Of a stretch of DNA of 5,809 nucleotides, positions 1 through 4,729 are shown piece after piece; the first letter of the stretch is position 1, and each line of letters starts with the position of its first letter. The stretch comes from JAGQSZ01 sp049672765 (GTDB taxonomy: Bacteria > Actinomycetota > Acidimicrobiia > Acidimicrobiales > Microtrichaceae), in NCBI GenBank assembly GCA_049672765.1, contig JBATWQ010000398.1, forward strand, positions 1 to 5,809, read 5' to 3'. A program made the translations under genes and the position numbers. A model generated the notes under the pieces. That model was not told where the DNA came from and did not search any database. It saw only the letters and a program-made list of their open reading frames with translations.

Positions 1-287
1 TGGAAGACGAAGCCGACTTCACTGCGTCGGAAGTCGGTCAGTTCCTTGGATCCGAATTCGCTGATATCTCGACCGCCCACCATGACTGTGCCCTCGGTCG
101 GACTCAACAGGGCGCCGGCGATGGAACAGAGCGTGGTCTTTCCGGACCCGGAGGGCCCCACCAGTAGGACGATCTCGCCTTCGACCACGGTGAGATCCGC
201 CCGGTCGAGAGCAACGACCTCCTGGTCACCCATCTGGTATGTCTTACGGACACCCTTGAGTTCGAGAGCGGAGGTGGAGTCGCTCAT
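1..287 (-). CDS. ABC transporter ATP-binding protein, MacB/LolD type (partial, C-terminus beyond window)
   Basis: This is the nucleotide-binding subunit of an export-type ABC transporter; it would hydrolyse ATP at the inner face of the membrane to power the two FtsX-like permeases encoded just upstream. The ATG at 287 gives 95 full codons before the window ends. The Walker A loop GPSGSGKTT is at residues 44-52. The residues before it (LELKGVRKTYQMGDQEVVALD) match the A-loop strand of the LolD/MacB/FtsE group. The visible part ends at VGFVF plus the bases CA, just where the Q-loop Gln is expected. An AGGAG Shine-Dalgarno at 293-297 sits 5 nt before the ATG. It starts 29 nt after the stop of permease 1, so it is very probably the last visible gene of the operon. 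The signature motif, Walker B and H-loop lie outside the window. The family is certain; the substrate is unknown. Confidence 0.93.
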   Translation of the reverse strand, partial: MSDSTSALELKGVRKTYQMGDQEVVALDRADLTVVEGEIVLLVGPSGSGKTTLCSIAGALLSPTEGTVMVGGRDISEFGSKELTDFRRSEVGFVF

Positions 288-316
288 GTCTGCTCCTGTC
301 GTGTTGGGTTCAGCAT

Positions 317-1423
317 TCAGGCTCCTATGGCCGTGGCGGGATCGATCCTCAGAACTCTGCGAAGGGAGAAGGCGCACCCGATGACTGCGGCGAAGAGCAG
401 TAGCCCGACGCTGAAGAGAACTCGGGCGGCAGTCAATGAGAACGGCAGGGAACCCGGCGGTATCGCCACCGCCAGGGCTATGGCGAGAGCCGCCGCGATC
501 GTTGAGGCGATCAGGGTCACCGCGACCGCTTGTGCGGTCACGCCCGCGAACAAGGTCATGCTCGACGCTCCGATTGCCTTGAGCACGCCGTAGAGCGCGG
601 TTCGCTCGATGGTGATCAGCGCGAAGAACAGCGCCACGACAACAAGGGCGATCAACACGGTGACTCCGATGATCTGGTTGATTGTCGAACGTTGTGTGGA
701 AACTCCCGGAAGGGCCTCGATGGCATCTGGAATGGTCAGTACCTCAAGGTGCCCGTCGGCTGCCTTCTCGATGTCGGCGATCTGGGACGCGAGATCGGGT
801 CGGTCACTCCCGATGACCATCGCCTGGACGAACTCTGGATCACCGGTCCCGGGTCGTATCTGCTGCGCTGCTTCGTTCCACGTATCGAGCGACGCCCACA
901 ACGAAACCTGTCCGGCATAGCGGGAGTCGTCGACGAAACCAACGATCTTGATTGGCACTCTGGGCGCCCCCAGGAGCAGGGTGTCGCCCACCTTGATTCC
1001 GTCAGCCTTGACGCTCGAGTCGGCAAAGGCAGTTCCCTTTTCGGGAATTTCGTCCAGTCCGAGTGGAGGGATCTCGGAGCCGATCAGGATCGTCGAGATG
1101 AGGTCCCGGCTTTCGGGGTCGTCCCCTGGTCGGGCCGCTACCTGTGTAGTGCCCAGTCCTCCCACCTTGGTCACGCCGGATACTGATTCCACCGCCTTCC
1201 TCAGGTTGACCGGAATCTGACTCCTGGGCAGGGACTCGCTAGCCGACTCGGAGTAGGCGATCAGCTCTCCGCGCTGAGCGCGGTAGGCGCCTGTCGAGGA
1301 GTCGAGCAGCCCATCGAGAAGTCCGCCGATGAACATCAGGAGGATTGCTATAAGGGTCAGAATTGCGGTCGCCGCCACGAATCGACCCGGGCGGCGACGC
1401 AGTTCGGTCAGAGCGAGTCTCAT
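317..1423 (-). CDS. FtsX-like ABC transporter permease (permease 1)
   Basis: A 368-residue integral membrane subunit of the same ABC exporter. It has the four-helix FtsX/MacB/DevC layout: a first helix at about residues 15-37, a large extracytoplasmic domain at about 40-248, then three helices at about 250-271, 296-322 and 334-354. The cytoplasmic coupling segment contains ALYGVLKAIGA (276-286), the typical FtsX-domain motif, and the C-terminus RRVLRIDPATAIGA (355-368) is the usual family ending. The ATG at 1423 overlaps the stop of permease 2 in an ATGA (4 nt), indicating translational coupling. A strong GGAGGAG lies at 1431-1437 inside the end of the upstream gene. At its two ends it resembles permease 2, so the two look like an old duplication that now forms a heterodimer. 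Such permeases often move lipids, lipoproteins or peptides, or work mechanically on wall enzymes. Nothing here identifies the substrate. Confidence 0.92.
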   Translation of the reverse strand: MRLALTELRRRPGRFVAATAILTLIAILLMFIGGLLDGLLDSSTGAYRAQRGELIAYSESASESLPRSQIPVNLRKAVESVSGVTKVGGLGTTQVAARPGDDPESRDLISTILIGSEIPPLGLDEIPEKGTAFADSSVKADGIKVGDTLLLGAPRVPIKIVGFVDDSRYAGQVSLWASLDTWNEAAQQIRPGTGDPEFVQAMVIGSDRPDLASQIADIEKAADGHLEVLTIPDAIEALPGVSTQRSTINQIIGVTVLIALVVVALFFALITIERTALYGVLKAIGASSMTLFAGVTAQAVAVTLIASTIAAALAIALAVAIPPGSLPFSLTAARVLFSVGLLLFAAVIGCAFSLRRVLRIDPATAIGA

Positions 1424-2541
1424 ATGTCCACTCCTCCGGTCGCCGCTTTGATCGGATCGATCTTCAAGACTCGTCGCAACGAAGCCAGAGAGCTCACCAG
1501 TCCGAGGACGATCAAGATCGTGGCCCAGGTGAGGACCGCTGAGACGTCGAAGCTGAGCGATATGCCGCCGAGATTCTGTTGGGAAAGGGGGAAGAACATT
1601 GCTACGCCGATGAGTATCCCGATGACCATGACGATTCCGACCTGCAGAAGGAGGGATCTGGCCAGGAACCCCGGCTGGGCGCCCATGGCCCGCAGCAGCG
1701 TGAGTGCGCCAGCCTTCTGGAGGGTGAGAATCAGGAAGAACAGGCCCGTCACGAGGGGCACGACGAGGGCATAGAGAAGGAAGATCACCTGGAACGACTG
1801 CCGCACCTGTGCAACGCCGGGCGACTTGTCGGCTGCCTCGTCGCGTGTGAGGGCCTCAATATCGCCCACGGATGACTCGATCGCTGCCGCCGCGGCTGAG
1901 GGTCTCATGCCGGATTCGGGCTGCACCGCGACGGCATTTGTGATGCCCCCAGGTGTCTGCGGGTTGTGCGCCTTGGCTACGGCTGAGGAAGTGTCGATAT
2001 CGGTGAAGAGGGTCGCCGTGACGTTCAGCTGAATGTCATCTGCCAGGCCGACGACCTTGATCGATGCGGCCTTGCCCCTCGGCGAGGGCTCTATCTGAAC
2101 CTCGTCGCCGATCCTGAAATCGCTCGAGCTCCCCACGGCCTCGCCGGAGGCCGATGGCATGCGTCCAGATGACAGCGCGGCGGGCATGAATAGTTTGGGG
2201 TTGCTCGTTCCAATGACCGAGGCATCGGTGACATCACTGTCGGCCACGTCCACTGTGTAGGTGCTTTGCTGGACCCGTGCTGTCCGTTCGATTCCACCGA
2301 CGGCCTCGATCTGTTCGACCTGTTCGTTCGACAGGAAGCTCGCCTGGAGAGTGCGCTGACCCTCGAGGCTGTAGACGACAACGGGAGCGGTCTGGTTGCG
2401 AATCGCGCCGATGAACGCAGTGATGAGCCCATTCTGAATGGACTGCTGGAAAAGAATCAGAAAGACAAGTAACGCCACGGCACCTGCCAGTAGGACGAAG
2501 CGTCCCCACATCCGTCGCATCTCACGAAGCCCTAGGGGCAT
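1420..2541 (-). CDS. FtsX-like ABC transporter permease (permease 2)
   Basis: A 373-residue partner of permease 1 with the same plan: helix 1 at about residues 15-33, an outer domain at about 35-247, and helices at about 250-273, 296-317 and 333-353. The coupling helix region reads GALTLLRAMGAQPG (278-291) and the C-terminus SLRRVLKIDPIKAA (354-367), both typical of the FtsX domain. The start at 2541 follows AAGGAGAG at 2548-2555, spaced 6 nt. It lies 52 nt after the stop of the B12-type regulator on the same strand, so the regulator and transporter are probably one transcript. The outer domains of the two permeases share little obvious sequence although their ends are alike, which suggests distinct extracellular roles. 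The fold is confident, the substrate unknown. An earlier annotation style might label such genes as amino-acid transport proteins, but nothing in the sequence supports that. Confidence 0.92.
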   Translation of the reverse strand: MPLGLREMRRMWGRFVLLAGAVALLVFLILFQQSIQNGLITAFIGAIRNQTAPVVVYSLEGQRTLQASFLSNEQVEQIEAVGGIERTARVQQSTYTVDVADSDVTDASVIGTSNPKLFMPAALSSGRMPSASGEAVGSSSDFRIGDEVQIEPSPRGKAASIKVVGLADDIQLNVTATLFTDIDTSSAVAKAHNPQTPGGITNAVAVQPESGMRPSAAAAAIESSVGDIEALTRDEAADKSPGVAQVRQSFQVIFLLYALVVPLVTGLFFLILTLQKAGALTLLRAMGAQPGFLARSLLLQVGIVMVIGILIGVAMFFPLSQQNLGGISLSFDVSAVLTWATILIVLGLVSSLASLRRVLKIDPIKAATGGVDI

Positions 2542-2593
2542 GTGGTTCTCTCCTTCGAGTTGGGGGCCCGCGTCAAGGCCTCTGCGGTCCGTG

Positions 2594-3496
2594 TCATGAG
2601 ACGCTCTCGGTCATTGACGTGAGCGCATCTGCGCCCTCTGAGTGCAGACGTTCTGCTACTTCGACGAGTTCGTGCACCGAAGACGTCCAGACCGTGGCCC
2701 CCATCTTGGCCGAATGGGTGGCATCGGTGATCGCCGCGCCGCCCATGACCACGGGACATCCAACCCTGCTTCGGACTTGCTCCACCGACTCACTAAGCGC
2801 GCTGGTAGAGAGTTCGTCAAGATCGCTGGTGGCGCAGTATCCGACGCCGAGTAGACGGTCCGCCTCAATGGCTGCCCGCCACATCTGATCTGGGGGAACA
2901 TCGGCGCCCAGATCCATCACCACGAACCCGTTGCTCCTAAGAACCTCGCTCGCCATCGCGGTGGGCAGACCGTGACGATCGCCGGGCGCGGCAGCCAGAA
3001 TCATCGTGCCCTTGTGCCGACCGCGGCGACGACCGTATGCGCCCAGGCGACCGATGAGTCGCATGGCGACGATGCTCGCCCGGTGCTCGTCTCCAACCGA
3101 GGTCGTCCCGGCTTCCCACCGCTCGCCGATCTCATTCATTGCTTCAGCAAGAACTAGTACCCAGTCCGAACTAGGTCTCCTGGTAGCCAGAGCAAGTTCT
3201 TCGAGGATCTGCCAGGCACCACCCTCGTCGCCCTTTTCGAGCCGATCGGCCAGATTCGTAGACGCATTTGAACTGGTCCGATCCTTCAGCTGGATGTTGG
3301 AGCGGTTGTTGGCCCCGAGATCCGCCGAGAGCGACTTGTTCCTCAAGAAGTCGTCGATGTCCTTGGCTTCAATAACCCATCTACCACCCGCCTGACGGGC
3401 GGGAAGTCGCCCAGTCCGAACATATCGATAGGCGCTCATGTAATGGACGCCAAGCATCTCGGCAGCCTGACTGAGGGTCATCTCACCGAGAGCCAT
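2594..3496 (-). CDS. HTH (excisionase-type) transcription factor with cobalamin-binding domain, CarH/LitR-like sensor module
   Basis: A 300-residue cytoplasmic regulator. Residues 5-52 form an excisionase/HTH_17-type helix-turn-helix (TLSQAAEMLGVHYMSAYRYV, then RQAGGRWVI). A linker is followed by a B12-binding cap helix bundle (about 80-155) and a Rossmann B12-binding domain (about 163-290). The cap has W127-x9-E137-H138, the signature of adenosylcobalamin photoreceptors such as Thermus CarH. The Rossmann part has D173-R-H175 (H175 as lower cobalt ligand) and VMGGAAI around G252-G253. In known relatives, dark AdoCbl-bound protein represses and light releases it; the same role here is an inference. 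Two departures are visible: E128 where CarH has the light-state ligand His132, and P178 in place of the Gly of DxHxxG. The first in-frame ATG after a stop is at 3496 but lacks a well-spaced SD; Met6 at 3481 is an alternative start. It is first in an operon with the FtsX exporter. Domain calls are firm; light sensing is unproven. Confidence 0.88.
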   Translation of the reverse strand: MALGEMTLSQAAEMLGVHYMSAYRYVRTGRLPARQAGGRWVIEAKDIDDFLRNKSLSADLGANNRSNIQLKDRTSSNASTNLADRLEKGDEGGAWQILEELALATRRPSSDWVLVLAEAMNEIGERWEAGTTSVGDEHRASIVAMRLIGRLGAYGRRRGRHKGTMILAAAPGDRHGLPTAMASEVLRSNGFVVMDLGADVPPDQMWRAAIEADRLLGVGYCATSDLDELSTSALSESVEQVRSRVGCPVVMGGAAITDATHSAKMGATVWTSSVHELVEVAERLHSEGADALTSMTESVS

Positions 3497-3516
3497 CGGG
3501 ATGCCCGATCAGTCAA
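3478..3516 (-). other. Candidate 12-codon leader ORF coupled to the regulator
   Basis: On the minus strand a GGAGG at 3522-3526 lies 5 nt before a TTG at 3516. This opens a 12-codon frame (MTDRASRWLSVR if initiated as Met) ending in TGA at 3478-3480. That TGA overlaps the regulator's sixth codon, ATG at 3479-3481, as ATGA. The only good SD in this leader therefore serves the short frame, not the ATG at 3496, which is 25 nt away. This could be a coupling leader that delivers ribosomes to Met6, or a chance arrangement. No conservation data are available. Confidence 0.25.
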
Positions 3517-3540
3517 TTGCACCTCCGACGAAAGATTGAC
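3512..3540. repeat. Inverted repeat GTCAAT-N17-ATTGAC
   Basis: GTCAAT at 3512-3517 and ATTGAC at 3535-3540 are exact inverted copies, with centres about two helical turns apart. The right copy supplies most of the perfect TTGACA -35 box of the inferred rightward promoter; the left copy overlaps the leader TTG. The spacing would suit a dimeric or tetrameric DNA-binding protein, but six-base arms can occur by chance. Confidence 0.3.
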
Positions 3541-3565
3541 ATGCGTTCTGTAGACGACTCGTAAT
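3536..3565 (+). promoter_or_regulatory. Inferred rightward promoter for the DUF6458-like gene
   Basis: A perfect -35 hexamer TTGACA (3536-3541) is followed after 18 nt by CGTAAT (3560-3565), matching four of six -10 positions. Transcription would start near 3572, inside the palindrome at 3564-3577, giving a leader of about 80 nt before the ATG at 3653. This is inferred from sequence match only. Confidence 0.35.
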
Positions 3566-3591
3566 TTAGCGCTAAATGAATCCATCGTCAC
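3563..3591 (-). promoter_or_regulatory. Inferred leftward promoter for the regulator-exporter operon
   Basis: Read on the minus strand, GTGACG (3586-3591) lies 17 nt before TAAATT (3563-3568); each hexamer matches four of six sigma-70 consensus bases. The start would be near 3556, about 60 nt before the regulator ATG. The -10 overlaps the left half of the palindrome, so a protein bound there would block this promoter as well as the divergent one. The match is modest. Confidence 0.3.
3564..3577. promoter_or_regulatory. Perfect 14-bp palindrome, candidate operator
   Basis: ATTTAGC at 3564-3570 abuts GCTAAAT at 3571-3577, an exact dyad with no mismatch and no spacer. It is AT-rich within a GC-rich region and lies between the divergent regulator and DUF6458-like genes, over the inferred -10 regions of both promoters. 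This is the classical position for an autoregulatory repressor site. The most likely binding protein is the adjacent HTH/B12 regulator, but that is inference; another regulator could use it. Confidence 0.5.
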
Positions 3592-3652
3592 CTATGTGGG
3601 TCACCGGAGGCGAAATGTTTGGAGCTTCTCCTAAGTGGGTACTTGACTTCGC

Positions 3653-3901
3653 ATGGAACGAAGATCAGCAATCTCAGGATTCATATTCGCTCTTGTGCTC
3701 ATCGCAGCAGGAGCGATTCTCAAATACGCCGTTACAGCGACGGTCAGCGGAGTGAAGCTCGAGACGGTCGGGATGATCTTGATGATCGTTGGGGCCGTAG
3801 CAGCCGTGGTCACGCTGATTCCGATTCTGATCGGCGGAAAGACGACCACCGAGGCGGTGAGCGAGCCCGGCCACACGGTGGTTGAACGGCGTCATCAGTA
3901 A
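3653..3901 (+). CDS. Small two-helix membrane protein, DUF6458-like
   Basis: An 82-residue protein with a short charged N-terminus (MERRSAIS), a first helix at about residues 8-27, a loop VTATVSGVKLETVG (27-40), a second helix at about 40-61, and a polar tail with TVVERR near the end. The pattern of a helix ending in GAILKYAV, then VSG, then a helix starting TVGMILMIVGAV is that of the actinobacterial DUF6458 family, which has no known biochemical role. An in-frame TGA at 3644-3646 rules out a longer protein, so ATG 3653 is the first possible start, yet it lacks a clear SD. The strong GGAGG at 3606-3610 instead precedes ATG 3615 in another frame. Transcribed divergently from the B12-type regulator across a shared palindrome, it may be a regulatory target. 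Family assignment is from recalled pattern. Confidence 0.8.
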   Translation: MERRSAISGFIFALVLIAAGAILKYAVTATVSGVKLETVGMILMIVGAVAAVVTLIPILIGGKTTTEAVSEPGHTVVERRHQ

Positions 3902-3934
3902 TTTTCACCGATAGTCCACTTCTAGGCGGGAAGT

Positions 3935-3995
3935 GCATCAACCCGACCCTCCGAATAGGCCATTTGGCCCCTTTGGTTAAGGGTCGGGTTGATGC
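3935..3995 (+). repeat. Perfect 16-bp inverted repeat with competing inner hairpins; possible terminator or leader element
   Basis: GCATCAACCCGACCCT (3935-3950) and AGGGTCGGGTTGATGC (3980-3995) are exact reverse complements separated by 29 nt. The loop holds a smaller hairpin, GGCC-ATTT-GGCC (3958-3969). A second hairpin, CCCTT-TGGTT-AAGGG (3969-3973 with 3979-3983), would compete with the long stem because it uses the first bases of the right arm. No T-run follows. It starts 34 nt after the DUF6458-like stop and ends 39 nt before the next ATG. It could be a tail-less actinobacterial terminator, a protein-binding dyad, or a structured leader of the NlpC/P60 gene. Confidence 0.6.
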
Positions 3996-3997
3996 GC

Positions 3998-4049
3998 GTC
4001 GATTGGTAGCAGTCGTCCAACCGCCGGAGTTACATGACTTTCAATCGAC
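3998..4049 (+). promoter_or_regulatory. Possible hairpin enclosing the NlpC/P60 ribosome binding site
   Basis: GTCGATTG (3998-4005) is exactly complementary to CAATCGAC (4042-4049), codons 3-6 of the next gene, with one more G-T pair inward. The 36-nt loop contains the GGAG SD (4026-4029) and ATG (4034). An outer pairing, GGGTCGG (3981-3987) with CCGACCC (4049-4055), would extend it and compete with the 16-bp stem. This is a suggestion from base pairing alone. Confidence 0.22.
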
Positions 4050-4627
4050 CGACCCGCCTCTCGATCAGACGAGGGAGGCTGGGTCTGCCGCCACTACTGC
4101 TGCCATTTGCGGTGCTCGCGGTCTCGCTCTCGCTCTGCGCGTGCGCACCTGCACCGGGAGGGTCCCCCGCCCTCCAGCCCAACCCGGGACAAGTTGCGAC
4201 GTCGGGAGACTGCCCGGTCGGCCCGAATCTTGCACAGTGCGAAAGATCGGTATCTCTCGCACGATCCGGCACGGCGAGGCGGGCCATAGCCTTCGCATTC
4301 GGTCAAATCGGCAAGCCGTACAGCACAGCCGATCGCCTGGGTCTCAACAGTTACGACTGCTCGGGACTGGTCTGGCGTTCCTATGCCGAAGCCGGAATCG
4401 ACATCGGTGCGAACGTCTCGTCCGCGATCGTCACTCCGGGCGGCCCCCGCGTCGAAATCCCGATGAACCACGCGGAGCCCGGCGACATCGTCTGGTACCC
4501 CGGTCACGTCGCAATCGCCCTCGCTGATGGCAACATCATCGAGGCAGCAAAGCCAGGAACCAACGTCCGGGTGGTCAGTTCTAAGTACCGCAACTTCACC
4601 CGAGCGATAGCAATCAGCGCACCCTGA
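4034..4627 (+). CDS. NlpC/P60 family peptidoglycan endopeptidase, secreted or lipoprotein
   Basis: A 197-residue exported cysteine peptidase expected to cut stem-peptide bonds in the cell wall (the family classically cleaves D-gamma-glutamyl-meso-DAP links). A basic N-terminus (RLSIRRGR) leads to a hydrophobic signal at about residues 18-35. LCAC at 34-37 could be a weak lipobox with Cys37 as the lipidated residue, although Cys at -2 is unusual, so ordinary signal-peptidase cleavage is also possible. The catalytic domain covers about 80-195: Cys109 in YDCSGL, His158 in YPGHVAIAL, and Glu170 twelve residues later, the same His-Glu spacing as the Cys-His-Glu set of mycobacterial RipA. EPGDIVWY (148-155) is the usual family strand. 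There is no N-terminal SH3, LysM or coiled-coil targeting region. GGAG at 4026-4029 precedes the ATG by 4 nt. It is probably transcribed alone or by readthrough from the small gene before it. Confidence 0.9.
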   Translation: MTFNRPTRLSIRRGRLGLPPLLLPFAVLAVSLSLCACAPAPGGSPALQPNPGQVATSGDCPVGPNLAQCERSVSLARSGTARRAIAFAFGQIGKPYSTADRLGLNSYDCSGLVWRSYAEAGIDIGANVSSAIVTPGGPRVEIPMNHAEPGDIVWYPGHVAIALADGNIIEAAKPGTNVRVVSSKYRNFTRAIAISAP

Positions 4628-4681
4628 TCCCCAGCGCGACTTGAGTTGCCGAGTCGGACGCCAGACGCCGGACGCGTGAAA

Positions 4682-4701
4682 CCCGGGCCGACTGGCCCGG
4701 G
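4682..4701. terminator. GC-rich hairpin between convergent genes
   Basis: CCCGGGCC (4682-4689), a GACT loop and GGCCCGGG (4694-4701) form a perfect 8-bp stem 54 nt after the NlpC/P60 stop and 28 nt beyond the stop of the leftward ABC-2 permease. Read leftward the stem is followed by TTTCACG, a short T-run; read rightward there is none. It probably acts as a shared bidirectional terminator, more clearly for the leftward gene. Confidence 0.65.
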
Positions 4702-4729
4702 CTCAAGGCGTTGACGAGCACTGCGGCTG

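Noticed and set aside
530..1186. Plus-strand open frame of 218 codons
   Set aside because: It lies opposite permease 1, has Arg/Asp-rich composition with no recognisable domain, and is explained by high GC; the minus-strand frame has helices and the FtsX motif.
2530..2537. CCCTAGGG palindrome at the start of permease 2
   Set aside because: Eight bases only, inside codons 2-4 (Pro-Leu-Gly) of a well-supported gene and downstream of its SD; likely chance.
3511..3516. TTGACT on the minus strand as a -35 box for the regulator
   Set aside because: Its -10 would fall inside the regulator coding region, so it cannot drive the full gene.
3902..4033. c-di-AMP (ydaO-type) riboswitch before the NlpC/P60 gene
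   Set aside because: The class is common before wall hydrolase genes, but the segment is only 132 nt and I do not see its conserved core; only the inverted repeat is supported.
4094..4507. Minus-strand open frame of 137 codons
   Set aside because: Antisense shadow of the NlpC/P60 gene with no motif or plausible start signal.
3964..4527. Plus-strand open frame of 187 codons overlapping the NlpC/P60 gene
   Set aside because: Arg/Pro-rich translation without a domain; the overlapping frame carries the complete Cys-His-Glu peptidase.
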